From Lactuca virosa (taxonomy: Eukaryota > Streptophyta > Magnoliopsida > Asterales > Asteraceae), in the NCBI GenBank assembly GCA_928212115.1, contig CAKMRJ010005523.1, positions 252,636,226 through 252,700,225 of the forward strand: a stretch of DNA of 64,000 nucleotides, read 5' to 3'. A program made the translations under genes and the position numbers. Positions 10,061-22,592 of this stretch are shown piece by piece. Position 1 is the stretch's first letter. Each line of letters opens with the position of its first letter. Below the pieces are notes generated by a model. It was not told the DNA's origin and searched no databases. It worked only from the letters and a program-made list of their open reading frames with translations.

Positions 10061-13000
10061 TCAGGTCGGTTGAGCTACTGAAGACTTCTTGACAGTCTTA
10101 AACACCTTCGGTATGATGGCCAATAGATGATGACAAAAAGTAATGTACCATCGAAGCATGTCCGTGAAGTTCTTCTTATCTGCTTCAGAGTTCTGCTTGC
10201 ACCGGTGAATGATACTGATAATGTGCTCTAAGCAGTCTGTTGAAAACAGATGTTTGTCAACAAGAGCAAACAGAAAGCAATTGGCTTCGCCTCTTGTAAA
10301 CATGACTGTAACATGTGTAGAGTCGATTTGTCCCATCCGTATCTTATTCACATCTCCAGGTTTTTCTGTTGGCTTGACTGTCGGTTTCTTATTCATGACT
10401 TTAGCTATCTCCTGATCCATTGCAGCTACTTCATGGATATAGGAGGCCAACATCCTCTTCAAGTGATCCAGGATCGGCTCATATTCTTTTGGATTGGTGA
10501 GCAAAATATTAAACAGTAGGATCCAATCATGAGGATTTAAATTTGGAAGATCTGCCAGGGAAATGACCGAAACCGAGTTTGCTGATCCTCGGGTGATTTT
10601 GAAACTAACACTTATAAACTTCCCAGCAGGCGAAGGCTTTAGTACCTTGACAATAACGATTTTCTGTGCACTCCATGTCAAGTACTGAGGCTGACCGAAC
10701 TTCAAATAAAAATCTATCAGTTCGCGATCAACTTTAGGATGAGGGAAAGGAACTTCAACAGTCGAGTCAAAACAATGAAATGTAAATGCCCGTCGTGTTA
10801 TAGGCATGTCGAACTGTGAATCCTTTGAATTTTCACAGTCAAAAGAAGCGACAGGTTCCAGCCAGTAAACGTTTGGAAATTCTATTGCCTCCTTGACTAG
10901 TGTTTCTCTTGACCATAGAGGAAACAAGGCCTTCTTGCAGTTTATCGCATCTTGTTCTTCCTTGTTCCTCCTTTCCCTTTCCTCAGCCTCCTTCGCAACC
11001 CGAAGGGTTTCATCCAATTCTCTGTCCCGCTTCTTTCTCTTTAGAGCCTCAACAATAGTCTCTTCTTCTTCATCACTGTCATCATTAGCACCCTTCTTCT
11101 TTTCTTTGTTTCCGGAACCCGAAGCTTCATTTCCCTTCGGTTCGGTTTTAACTGTGACTCTCGGTTGAGCAGATTCGGTTTTCACAGTTACCTTCGGTTG
11201 AGCACCTTCTCCCCCTTGTTTTGGAGGGACGAATTTCTCCGGAACACCCTTCATCTCATGTAACATAGCAGGGACAGGAAGGAGTTTTGAAGTCAGATGA
11301 TTTCGGATAGTGAGGGTATGGATAGGATCATGAGCACCAAGAAGATTGGTAAGCATATCCTTGACATCCCCAACACAGCTTCTGAATACGGCACGCTCAG
11401 TCTTTAACAAGGAGATTTCCTTCTCAGCGTTAGTCAACTGCACCGTCTGAACTTCAATCGTCGAGGTTTGGCGTGCAAGTTCTTCCTTTAAAGCACTCTC
11501 CTTAGCTAAATCAGCTTGGAGTGTTGAAAGTTGAGAAGTGACTGAACTGAGCAGAGAAGTATTTTCAGCTTGAATAGACGACCGAACAGCCTCAAACTTT
11601 GTTTGCTCCTCTTGAAGGGATTTAGATAAGGAATCCACTGAAGCATTCACCTTGGCTGCATTAGAATCAGCATGCCCTTTGAGTGACTCAAGGAAAATTT
11701 GTGAACTATGAACAAGTTCAGAAACTTCAGTTATAGCCTTCTTGCAGGAAGAAGTGGATGCATCAACTGCCTGTGTAGAGGATTCGATGGCACCGGTATA
11801 CTGCTCAAGAGCAGTGTCAAGAAAGGCCTTGAGCACCACATCATTATAGGACTTGGAAGCAGTCAGCAGTTGATCAAGCTTCTCATCAATACTCTGCAGT
11901 TGTTGACGAGTAACAGGAGCTTCTTCATCATCATCGGTAGGAAGCCGATATGGACTGTAGTAAGTTGAATCGAACTCATCATTATCACCACCGAGAGTTG
12001 CTCCTGAATCGGTTGAAGGGGTGGGTGAAATAGGTTTAGAAGTAACAGGAGGTTTGGTTTCAGTATTCGCCCCCGTATTAGATACGTTGACGTGTACTGT
12101 CGGTTCTGGGGTAGTGGTGGTAGTGGATTAGGAAATAATAGGAGTGGGTATAGGAGTAGTAGAAATGGAAATGGTACTTACTGGTGGTGGAGGTGGAGTA
12201 GAAGTTGTTGGTGGAGTTGTGGTAGGAGGGGTAATAGGAGCAACCGAAATTGGAACAGATGTTTTCGGTGAAGGAGGAGGTGTTGGAATGGTGTCATGAA
12301 TAGGTTCGGTTGGAGTTGGTGATTGAGGAGGTGTGTTACCTCTCGGTGATTCATGATGTTGAATTTCCTCTTCTTCATCCTCCTCTTCTTTGTCTGAGCT
12401 GGAAAGGGAAGGACTTTTTGACTTCTTCGCCATCTTCTTTATTTTCTTTGACTTAGAAGAATCCCCCTTTTCAGACTTTCTCTTCCTTGACTTAGCAGGC
12501 TTAGAGGAAGCATCCTCGGTTGTTCCCTTCTTTGTAGTAGCCCGCTTTCCTCTGTTTGCAGGCTTCTCTACAGCATCCAAAGCAGTCTGTTGTACAGGAG
12601 ACAATATTCTAAGTCCGGTGGGAGGAAGCTCGCGATAATCATTCATCACGTTACTTTCGGCTGAGACACACCGGTACATCATCTCAGGGATGGAACCATT
12701 GTGAGGGAACTTCGTCGGATCAGAGAAAATTATTTTCTTGGTGTGAAAAGTAGCCACAGACGAGAGCAGGGCGTCCTTCATCACTGGAACCTGTAAGGAA
12801 TCAATTCCCCTTCTTGTGATCATGGTCCAGAAGCGACCACACGAAATTTTAGAGTGTCTCGTAGAAGTATTGAGACTTTGCACCACCTGTGACCAAATAA
12901 TTGACCCATAGTCAAGATTGAGACCATTATAAAGACCGTACAGAATCGTTAGAAAACCCTTGCTGGTACCATCAGACCCAGCACTCCTCTCTGCTAAACC

Positions 13001-13471
13001 CTTGTTGAGAAGAGTTAGCAACCCATTCCATTGTGGTGGTAAGCACGACTTCTTAACCTTTGTGACGGTCGTAAGCACATCAGTGTAGCCCATCTCGTAG
13101 AGCATCGAGAATAATTGTGTGGTGATGATGAAATCCGATGAGATCACAGACGAGTCCGTAGCAAGCTGTAACAGTGAACAAAACCTCCCTTTGGAAATCG
13201 AAGCCTTGTGAGAGAAGATTTGGAAGAAGATCCTCTCCTTGTTCTTATCATAGGAAGCAGTGGTGTAGACTTGCGATAGTAGGGACATAGGGACGGATTC
13301 CACCTGTGTTAGGGCTAGAACCAGAGGAGAGTACTTCAAGCATTAAACCACTTGAAGCATGTAGGAATCGTACAGAAAAGGGTTGAGTTGAATAATCATA
13401 TTCTGGTTTGGCTTGATCGTTAGCAATGAAGACGATGCAGATTGATCTTGAACAGATGATGAATGCGCCAT
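10061..13471 (-). pseudogene. Copia-2 env-like (post-pol) frame with two in-frame stops
   Basis: One frame runs from ATG 13471 to the stop at 10061, about 1,136 codons, interrupted only by TAA at 13343-13345 and TAA at 12128-12130; no frameshift was found. Layout: a leading globular part; then Lys/Ser-rich and acidic stretches near 12560-12360; a Pro/Thr-rich linker (12360-11990); a Gln/Ser/Leu-rich coiled-coil-like segment (11890-11350); a charged KEKKKG and EEEE section (about 11130-11000); and a globular C-terminal part. It follows pol in the position of the env-like gene of Sireviruses. No clear signal peptide or membrane segment was seen, so an envelope function is not supported; the name is positional. 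Confidence 0.72.
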
Positions 13472-15040
13472 TGTAGAGAGAAGGAAGAAGATGAACAGTT
13501 GCAAATCGCCTGAGCTGTTGAGAGAATTCGATGCTGGTAAAAGAGACAAATAACATTAGGAACTCTTTATATACCGTTGCCAGGAGAGAGAAAAATCATG
13601 ATGATAAGGACACGGTCACTGAAACGTCGCCTGAAAAAGCGCGATGTGACATGTTGGTTACTCCCAGGTATACGTCAGCACGCGTGGGTTAAGGAACCGT
13701 TCAAATTCACGCGCCCAAAATCTTATCCAAAATCCGTCGTTTGAAATTCAGTTTCGCTCCAAAAACTTGGATAACCCCTGTTGCTCAAAATTGAAACAAT
13801 AAACGAACCAACAGCAACCAGAATGTGGGAAAATCTTAAAGAATTTCCGTGCAATAGTGTGACAAATGATAAAGAAATAAAGCAAAAAGTGTATTGGATG
13901 TGAGTGATGTCTGTTAGAAGACATAAAGCAGATGATTTCGGGCATGAATCTCTTCCTTCAAAGTCAAGAGAGACTTGAAGTGCTTGCATAGTTTCCCGAG
14001 AAAATACGATCGAGTGCTTGTTAAGAAACACCGAAAGGCTTCTTTTAATTAATAGGCTAAGGGTGGCTTAGCTTCAACCGAACGTCGATTCTTAACATAA
14101 GACCGAACGTTGAAAGAAGTACTTGTGAGACCAATGTGATCTGTTGAACAAGTAGGTTGGATATTATTTTCGGTGACTAAAGATGGTATATAAATCTCAA
14201 ACACAAAAACAAACTGGATCTTTTTGGGAAGAAACGCCTTGGTGTTAGACAATTTCATAAAAGACCACTAAAAAAATGAGATTTAATTAGGTAACAAGTA
14301 AGAGCTTGAATATAATAATTCACCGTCAATTCATTGTTGGTGTTGGATTGTGGGTTTCACTCAGCACGTGGTGTACGTATCTAAGATCACAAACACAGAT
14401 TTTATGCAACCATAAACCTCAGTGGTAAAAGCCGAGAGTCTCAAGGGTTACAGTGGTGAACCGAAAGTTGATGGAGAATGTAAGGAGGGTGGCTAAAAGA
14501 ACCGAAAGTACCTCTGCTATATAAACATGACAAAGCAGAAAACTCTTAACTCATTTGAGAAGAGTAAGGTAGCTCTTGACTTGAGATAATTGGAACAGCC
14601 TGATTGGGAAGAAACGATAGGTATAGATCGAATCATTAAGGCCTTGCTCTTAGTCGTAGAGGCTTCGGTCGACATGCAGCAGCATGCTTCTAGGGACTCT
14701 TAACTAGTTTTGATAAAAGAAAAATTATACCTGCCTTAGCTCCAACTATGTTGCATTGATATACTTGGGACCTAATTTAAAAAGAACAAGCAAACAAACA
14801 AACCACACAACCAAAACAAAAAAAAAAATTTAAAAATATTTTTGGGTTTTGAAATTTTCTGAAAAGAATAAAAACAGAAAAAGAAAATATTTTTGGATTT
14901 TTAAAGTTTTAAAAAGAATAAAAACAGAAAAAGAAAATAAAGTAACAAAAAACACTCTTAATAAAAAAAACGAGAGTAAGAAGATAGACTTTAAAAGAAT
15001 AAACAAAATGTACAGCCGAAACCAAACCTTAAAAGAATGA
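13472..15040. other. Copia-2 spacer between pol and env-like frame
   Basis: About 1.6 kb without a long frame. A/T-rich purine stretches near 14830-14990 contain a short direct repeat (AAAAACAGAAAAAGAAAAT twice). Such a spacer may hold the splice or promoter signals for the downstream frame, but none could be identified. Confidence 0.5.
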
Positions 15041-15229
15041 AGCGAAATAAGCCGAGCGTTCGGTTCATTTCGGTTCCCTAAAATTCCGGAGCCGAAATAG
15101 ACCGAGCGTTCGGTTCATTTCGGTTCCCGAAAATTATGGAGCCGAAATAAGCCGAGCGTTCGGTTCATTTCGGTTCCCGAAAAATCCGGAACCGAAATAG
15201 ACCGAGCGTTCGCTCTATTTCGCTTGTCT
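15041..15229. repeat. 50-bp tandem repeat in Copia-2
   Basis: Nearly four units of 50 bp, each with GACCGAGCGTTCGGTTCATT or a close variant. CGAGCGTTCG-type words make each unit partly self-complementary. It lies just after the end of pol in transcript order. Confidence 0.88.
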
Positions 15230-15246
15230 AATTTTCAGAGTTAGAT

Positions 15247-16815
15247 CTAAGGATTCGGTACAGACTCTGCTTCCATCATTCCCAAGCCTTGTAAAATTCT
15301 ATTGAAGCTTGCTTCTGGTAAGGCTTTAGTGAATATGTCAGCCAGTTGATCAGAGGACCGAACGAAATGTACTTCCACGTTCCCATCTTCTACATGGTCC
15401 TTGATGAAATGGTATCTCAGTGCAATGTGCTTTGTCTTTGAGTGTTGCACTGGGTTGTGGCATATTCTTATTGCACTTTCTGAGTCACAATATAGAGGTA
15501 TTTTCTTCATGCTTAGCCCATAGTCTCTTAGTTGGCTTTGTATCCATATTACTTGAGAGGTACAGGATGCTGCAGCTATGTACTCAGCTTCGGCTGTTGA
15601 AAGTGACACACAGGTTTGCTTCTTGGACTGCCAGCTAACAAGTTTACCGTCAAGGAATTGGCATCCACCAGTTGTGCTCTTTCGATCCAGACCACATCCT
15701 CCAAGATCGGCATCAGAAAAGGCTTGAACAAAAAATCCAGATCTAGCAGGGTACCAAAGACCGAGAGAAGAGGTTCGCTTCAGATAACGGAAAATATTTT
15801 TTACTGCCACCATGTGAGGTTCTCTTGGATTTGCTTGAAACCTGGCACAATAACAAACAGAAAACATAATGTCCGGTCTACTAGCTGTTAGATACATAAG
15901 AGACCCTATCATTTGACGATATAGTGTTATGTCTACAGCAGGTTTTTCCAGAGATGGTGTTAACTTAGTTCCAAATGCCATAGGAACCTTCACTTTCGAA
16001 TCTCCCGTCATACCGAACTTTGCCAGCAAGTTCTTTGTGTAGGCCTCCTGGTTGATAAATATACCTTCTGGTCCCTGTCTAATATTCAAACCAAGAAAAA
16101 AATTAATCGGACCCATTGCGCTCATTTCAAATTTAGTCTCCATCAACTTCCTGAATTCAGCTGTTAAGCTAGGATTCGTGGAGCCGAAGATGATGTCATC
16201 GACATAAATTTGAACTATCATTAGATGTTCGCCTTCTTTCTTTCGGAAGAAGGTTGGGTCAACCGAACCTTGTTTAAATTTCGACATTTTCAGAAAGCGA
16301 GTTAAAGTTTCATACCAGGCTCTCGGTGCTTGCTTCAGACCATATACAGCTTTATCTAGCACATAGCAATGATCAGGATATTTTTCGTTCACGAACCCAG
16401 GTGGTTGCTCAACATACACCGTTTCTTCTAGTTCTCCATTCAAAAAGGCACATTTGACATCCATTTGGAAAACTTCGAAGTTTTTATGAGCAGCATATGC
16501 CGGAAAGATTCTAACTGATTCCAACCTTGCTACAGGAGCGAAGGTCTCCTCATAATCTATACCTTCTTCTTGGCAATATCCTTTCACCACCAACCGAGCC
16601 TTATTTCGAATGACGTTCCCCTCTTTGTCCAATTTATTTCTGAAGACCCATTTTAAGCCAACCACTGAAGCATCCTTTGGTGTGGGAATCAGCCTCCAAA
16701 CTCGATTTCGTTCGAACTCATGGAGTTCATCTTGCATTGCTTGTACCCAATCAGAATGATCAAGTGCAACATTAACTGTCTTTGGTTCGACTTTGGAGAC
16801 AAACGAATTAAACAT
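15247..16815 (-). pseudogene. Copia-2 reverse transcriptase and RNase H
   Basis: An open frame of 522 codons, intact in itself. RT motifs: WVFRNKLDKEGNV, then FLNGELEETVYVEQPPGF, YGLKQAPRAWYE and the catalytic IYVDDIIFGSTN (about 16220-16185). RNase H: FSDADLGG, then STAEAEYIAAA and the end block SDQLADIFTKALPE. It makes element cDNA and removes the RNA strand. It is out of frame with integrase upstream (a single-base shift near 16815), so the polyprotein would be truncated before RT. The YVDD and RNase H acidic residues are preserved. Confidence 0.93.
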
Positions 16816-18563
16816 ACAAATTCAACTTTAGAGAATAATGCAGTTTGTTTCGCTTTCAATTGAGAACGAGTGAGAACTCGCTCAGATGATTCACCAATTA
16901 TTTGAGCTTTGGGATGATCCTTAGTCCATTTTGTTAGAGGAGGGTAATTTGGGTCATAAGCTGGATCCAACTCTGCATTTACTTCTTCTTCAAGTTCTGA
17001 TTGATCACCTTGGTCACTTGTATTCTCTTTCTCCCCCTCAACTGGCGAAGTGTAACCTTTGTCTGGTTCAGAGTTGTCCTCCTCTGTTGCAGTTGGATTC
17101 TCCCCCTCGATTGGATCATTATTGGTTGGGTTTGGATTTTGATTCTCCCCCTCGAAAGACATTTCGGTTGTCTTTGGTTCAGATGAACTCTCCCCCTTGA
17201 ACATTAAGCTTGTGTTTGGAGGATCAGTTGAGGGTTGACCTTCGGTCGGTTTAGGAGGTTCACTTTCCATTTCTTTGGCAGCTTCATCTATGATCTTTTT
17301 GAGATTGTCTATTTTGTTGTCTGCTGCTTTCGCCTCCAAGTGTGCAGCCTTCTCAGGTTCATCGAATAGCCTTATGTACTCTTCAAACAGGTTGGAAATT
17401 GGAACCGAGACTTGTCCGAATTCAGGAAATATTTCCCCTAAGGCACTTTCGCTCCTTTGAACTTTCTTCATATAATTGTCATCAAAGGTCACATAGTATG
17501 TTTCTTCGATTCTTTTAGAGCGTTTGTTCAAAACTCTGTATGCCTTTGAAGTGAGTGAATAACCCAGAAAAATTCCCTCATCAGCTTTGACGTCAAACTT
17601 GTTTCGGTTCTCTTTTGAATTGAAGATGAAACACCTTGAGCCGAACACATGGAAAAATTTGCCGTTGGGCTTTCGATTGTTCAGAATCTCATATGGAGTG
17701 ATTGAGAATCGTTTGTTAAGCAAGGATCGGTTCTGAGTATAACACGCGGTTGCAACTGCATCAGCCCAGAAGTATAACGGAAGAGAAGCGAAGCTTAGCA
17801 TGGTTCGAGCTGCCTCACATAGAGAACGGTTTCGTCTTTCAACAATCCCATTCTGTTGTGGGGTATAAGGGGCCGAAAAATTGTGAGATATCCCCTTATC
17901 AGCCAGAAAGTCCTCAAAATCTTTATTCTTGAATTCTAGCCCATTGTCGCTTCTGATATTCCTCACCAGCGTTCGCAGCTGCACTTCCACTTGTTTGATG
18001 AACGCCTTCAACTTGGGAGTTGCTTCTGATTTCTGTTTAAGAAAGAAAACCCACGTGAAACGTGAAAAATCATCTACAACGACAAGAATGAACTTACTAC
18101 CACCAATGCTTTCGATAGCCGAAGGTCCACATAAGTCAATGTGTAAAAGTTCAAGAGCTTCAATAATCTTTGTATTGATACATGTAGGATGGCTCCTTCT
18201 GCTTTGTTTGCCCATCTCACACGCTGCACACAGATGTTCCTTATCAAACTTGAGAAGAGGAAGGCCTTGAACATGATCACCAAGCACCAACTTATTAATG
18301 TGTTTGAAGTTCAGGTGCGATAGGCGTCGATGCCACAGCCAGCTTTCATCAGTGTTTGCCTTTGATAGCAAGCATATCGCTGGTTTTCCTCGAATTGGGT
18401 TGAGATTTAGAGGATACATCTCTCCCTTGCGTTCAGACTTCAACAGAACCTTTTTAGTTTGCTTCTCAATTATTTCTGATCCCTCATCATCAAATGAAAC
18501 CTTCAAACCTGTTCCCACAACTAATTGTGATACACTGATGAGGTTATGCTGCAACCCTTCCAC
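16689..18563 (-). pseudogene. Copia-2 integrase
   Basis: Zinc region SWLWHRRLSHLNFKHINK followed by CAACEMGKQ (HHCC), then catalytic blocks LELLHIDLCGP, SDNGLEFKN and PQQNGIVERRN (DDE). A long acidic linker (EGEN and SEPD words) leads toward RT. The last forty or so residues are read in the wrong frame because of the shift near 16815. Inserts the cDNA into the host chromosome in intact members. Confidence 0.92.
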
Positions 18564-18567
18564 ATAA

Positions 18568-18752
18568 GCTACTTTTCAAATCGAGAAGTCTCCGTTGGTT
18601 ATCATTCCATATCCTTTGATTGTGCCATATGAGTTATTTCCATACTTCACACATCCACCATCTTTTAGGGACCGAAACTCCCTCAGCTATTCCTTCCTTC
18701 CTGTCATGTGACGCGAGCAGCCACTGTCTATATACCATTCGTCATCGAACTG
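18568..18752 (-). pseudogene. Copia-2 aspartic protease
   Basis: WYIDSGCSRHMTG carries the catalytic D-S-G (GAC at 18726-18728). Two stops follow in the same frame, TAG at 18687-18689 and TGA at 18576-18578, before the integrase part. The protease frame differs from that of the preceding linker, which ends in a TAA at about 18776. Confidence 0.8.
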
Positions 18753-18775
18753 CTCGTCACTAATCACCTGCAAAT

Positions 18776-20422
18776 TTAAGCAGATTTAGGAACCCAAAGT
18801 TTCTTGGGTCCTGGTGAGTCTTTCACAGAAAAAGGAATTGCATTTGAAATATCAATCAAATAAGTTCTTTTTATTAGAGTGGATTGATCTTTTCTTTTGA
18901 TAGTGTACACCTTGATTTTAGATTTGTCTTGTTTAATTTTTGGTGTATATAATGGTGTGTTGTTAGATGGTTTTGGTGTTTTCTTTTCTATCGCTGAATG
19001 TTTCTTATTATTGAAATCAGAAGTTGAATCAAGCTTTCCCTTTCCTTTGATGTCCTTTACTGAATTTAATTTCTTTTGGTAGTATGAAGGACCGAAACTT
19101 GACTTTTGGTTATAAGTCTTGACTTTGGGACCGAAACCTGACTTTCGGTTCTGAGCGCTGGTCTTGACATTGGGACCGAAACCTGACTTTCGGTTCTGAG
19201 CGCTGGTCTTGACATTGGGACCGAAACCTGACTTTCGGTTCTGAGCGCTGGTCTTGACATTGGGACCGAAACCTGACTTTCGGTTCTGAGTCTTTGAATA
19301 GTAGGAGTTTGGACTAAAATTTTCTTTCAGCTTTTCCTTTTCTTTGGTAATTGACTCTTTCTTTGAAGGAACGTAGTTAGGATTTTGAGATTGCCAACAC
19401 CGTTTTCGCTCATTCAGATTCTTCATATATCTTTGATTTCTTTGGCGTTTTTGTTCAGCTAACTCCTTCTGAGATTTGTGAATATTGAAGCTTGATTTGG
19501 GTTTCTCCTTTTGAGTTTCGGTTCTTTTAGTTGGAACATTCGGTTTGCTCTTTGGTTCCTCAGGAATTTCTTTTGTGTTAGTTGGAACATTCGGTTTACT
19601 CTTAGGTTCTTCAGGAATCTCTTTTGTTCCACTCGTACTTGGTTTGTCGAAACTTGAAGGTTTGTTGATGGGTTCAGCAACATATCTTCCTTTTACCCTC
19701 CATGAAGTTTGCTCAGATAAGCCGACTGTTTCGTCTGCGTTATCAATAGGGGCTGACCAGAAGTAATCGTCGCACCCTTCAGCATTGTCTTTGTCGACAA
19801 AGATTTTCAACTCTGATGTTTGCTTTGCAGTGACTCCTGTAACAACATATATCTGATTCGGCACAGTTTGAACTTTTTGATAAACCATTGCCTTTTCTTT
19901 GAGTTTCTGTGGCTTGTCCTTTGACAGACGAGCATATTCAACCGAATTTTCAGATATGAGGGGTTTCTCATTCTCGGTTTCGCTCTTCATAAACTCTGAG
20001 CAATCAACCACGTCTTCGACTGAGATTTCGCTCATCTTACTTTCCTCATCAAATTCAGACGTATTTTCTATGATCATTTTATTTTCTGAAATTAATTTGG
20101 CGTTAGATGAGTCAAACGATTGAATAGTTTAGGACTTAATTTTTAACCTATCATTTTCATCTAACAGATTTTTGAGCATACATTTATGTTCCTTAGAGTC
20201 GATGAAGGTTTCTATTTTGTCCAGTCCGATTTTGTAATGGATGGACGTCTCTTCTGAGGACACAATAGATTCACATTCAGCGATGACTTCATCCTCCTTA
20301 AATTCAAGGAATGGTAAAATCATTTTATGAATCTTTTTCCCTATGTCACAATTTAAATGCAATTGAGTAATATTATTATATAAGCGCTTAGCAATTAAAC
20401 AAAAAACATTCATTTGTTTCAA
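18776..20422 (-). pseudogene. Copia-2 gag C-terminal / linker frame
   Basis: A frame continuing Gag after a one-base shift near 20420, interrupted by a TAA at 20129-20131. Rich in Lys, Ser, Asn and Pro (KEIPEEPKSKPN repeated twice), with four 15-residue repeats of NRKSGFGPNVKT type at 19118-19291. It ends just before the protease. Similar long basic linkers occur in Sirevirus Gag-Pol. No enzymatic motif seen. Confidence 0.75.
19085..19291 (-). repeat. 45-bp in-frame tandem repeat
   Basis: Four near-identical 45-bp units (plus a partial one) encoding 15-residue basic repeats with SGFGPNVK. The unit length is a multiple of three, so copy number can change without breaking the frame. Confidence 0.9.
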
Positions 20423-22089
20423 AATTTTAAATTGTCTCGTTGCAAATAAATACTTTCATCCCTAGCCCTATTTAACTCCTTCTCCTTCAGCTCAATCCAC
20501 ATCCTTCTATCCTCACTCTTTGAAGACACTCTGCTGAGTTGGTCAGTTAGGTTAGAGTTCGCTAAGCGAGTTTGCATGAGACTACCACTTAAGTTAGAAA
20601 ATTTAAATTTTAATTCATTTAATTCTTCTTCATAGTTTGTTACTGGAACTTTAAGTGATTCAAGGATGGATTGTACCTTTTGGATCAGCCGATCACAGTC
20701 GTTGATCTTCTCGCTAACGGGCTTTGCTGCAAAGCACTTGTCCTCAGCCAGGTTCGGCTCCTTTCTTGCACTTTCGGTTGAACTACCAGCTGTGACCATC
20801 AAACATCTTCCAGCCGAACCTGCATCCCTCGCCACGTAAGCTCTTCCATGAGTGGGCTTTCTTACCTCTTCATCCTCAGAATCGGTTGACCATACTTCAA
20901 CGCCACCGAATTCATCCTCATCTGCATTTTCCTGCACAATCAAGGCATTCATTGAACTGTTAGTTGCCTTCTTTTTCTTGATCTCTTCCAACTTCTGCAT
21001 GTAGTACGCCTCATCATCTTCATCATCTCTTTTCTCAACCATCTTCCTCAGCATGCAATCTTTGGCAAAGTGATTCTTGCCGTGACAGTAATTGCAGTCG
21101 AATCCAGAGTCTCCTGCAAGCTTGCTCTCCTTCTTGTCATCATCCTTTTGAGAAGTATTCTTCACTTCATCTTTCACCTTCTCAGAACTGTAACTTCCCT
21201 GCCGGTTTCGGTTCTTATTGACAGGAAATTTCCTTCGAGCAAACTTCTTTGGATTGGTGACCATCATGGCATATTCTTCGCTTGTAAGGTCATACTGAGA
21301 CAAATCTAAGTCCTCCTCTTCTTCTGCCACATTTTTTCCTTTTGAAACAAGGGCCAACGATCCCACACCCGAAACTACCTTCGCCTCCTTGGTTACCACA
21401 CTCTCATGGGACTTAAGTATTCCCACAAGTTTCGCTAGTGAGTAAGATTTAAACTGTTCATGAGCTTTCACTGTCGAAACCACTGCCATCCATTCTGGTC
21501 TCAAACCATTCATGAAGGTTACCTTTTGCTCGATCAACTTTCTCTCTATACCATGCTTGAGCATCTTGCTTAGGAGATGATTGAAGCGATCGAAAGTTTG
21601 TATGAGTTTTTCTTCTGGTTTCTGTTCGAAAGCTCCAAATTCAGAGAGCAGCAAGGTTTGAATAGAGTGTTCTAGGTCTTCATCGGTTGAGTAAAGTTCC
21701 TTCAACCTATCCGGGATTTCTTTAGCCATCGTGTACGAACCAACTAACCGAAAAGTGTCAGATTGCAAAGCGAATCTGATCATTCTCATGGCCTTCACAT
21801 TACAAAGCAACTTGTCCTTCTCATCTTGCGGCATCTTATCTACGTCCGCCACCAGCTTATTATACTCTTTTTGAGTCTTAACAGTTGTGTTCGTTCCAGA
21901 GTGAACAAACGGCCCAAGCGTGATTGCTTCCCAGATGAGATAGCCATTATCTTCAGATCCAACCACGTAAACTTCAAAGTGATGTGCCCATACTTGATAG
22001 TCTTGAGTGTAAAGAATGGGAACCCTTGTAGTGGATCCAATGTTGTTAGAGATGTTGATGGGATTTGTTTGAGAATCTTCGTGAGACAT
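20419..22089 (-). pseudogene. Copia-2 gag with CCHC zinc knuckle
   Basis: Starts at ATG 22089 (MSHEDSQTNPINISNN), about 190 bp inside the 5' LTR. The UBN2-type core covers residues about 40-230 (QVWAHHFEVYV, then LLLSEFGAFEQKPEE). The zinc knuckle CNYCHGKNHFAKDC lies near 21090-21050, then acidic and coiled-coil-like stretches. Gag packages element RNA in cytoplasmic particles. A one-base loss in an A/T run near 20420 shifts the reading into the next frame. Confidence 0.9.
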
Positions 22090-22264
22090 GGTGAGCCTTT
22101 TCTTTGAACCGCTAGAATCTGACCTGTGAACTTAAGATTAGGGTTTTACCCAACACAAGAGTTACCGTCGACAGGAAGAAGACGACTTCTATATATTCGA
22201 TAAAAGCGGAAACCCTAAAGAATTCTTAATACAGAAGGAATGTGTATTCATCACACAGTCTCCT

Positions 22265-22276
22265 GCTCTGATACCA
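22265..22276 (-). other. Copia-2 primer binding site
   Basis: The minus strand reads TGGTATCAGAGC, two bases from the 5' LTR: the standard plant primer site complementary to initiator methionine tRNA. Confidence 0.93.
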
Positions 22277-22278
22277 AT

Positions 22279-22587
22279 TGTTAGAACAAAATTCTAGTAG
22301 GATCGATAGATTCTATGTAGATAAACAATTAAAGACGTAATTATGAACACAAGAATGGCTTTAAAGATGTCGTATGATTAAAACTTTAACACCTCAGAAG
22401 AGCTCGATTAAGAACTTCGACTGTAGAGGTGTTTAGGGTTACAAAACAATAATGATTATCAAAGAACGTATTCAATGCATACATGCATGCACTATTTATA
22501 ATCTAACCCTACAAGATAATCACGGATGGACAGGCCCAATCCGGATATACAAAATAAGCCCATGACGCAACACAATAATACTCAACA
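22279..22587 (-). repeat. Copia-2 5' LTR
   Basis: Same ends as the 3' LTR (TGTTAGAAC...ACTCAACA). The minus strand carries TATAAATA at 22493-22500, the likely TATA box of the element promoter; a TGCATGCA-type palindrome lies close by. Confidence 0.95.
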
Positions 22588-22592
22588 GTTCG

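Larger units (their letters stand above)
9720..22587 (-). mobile_element. Copia-2: full-length Sirevirus-like Ty1/copia element, 12.9 kb
   Basis: Identical 309-bp lengths and four mismatches between LTRs 9720-10028 and 22279-22587; perfect 5-bp target duplication GTTCG at 9715-9719 and 22588-22592; initiator-Met-tRNA primer site and polypurine tract both in place. Transcript order: 5' LTR, gag, long linker, protease, integrase, RT, RNase H, spacer, env-like frame, 3' LTR. The RT/RNase H sequence type and the extra frame after pol point to the Sirevirus lineage, though 309-bp LTRs are short for it. Coding frames are broken by several stops and shifts. Confidence 0.93.
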
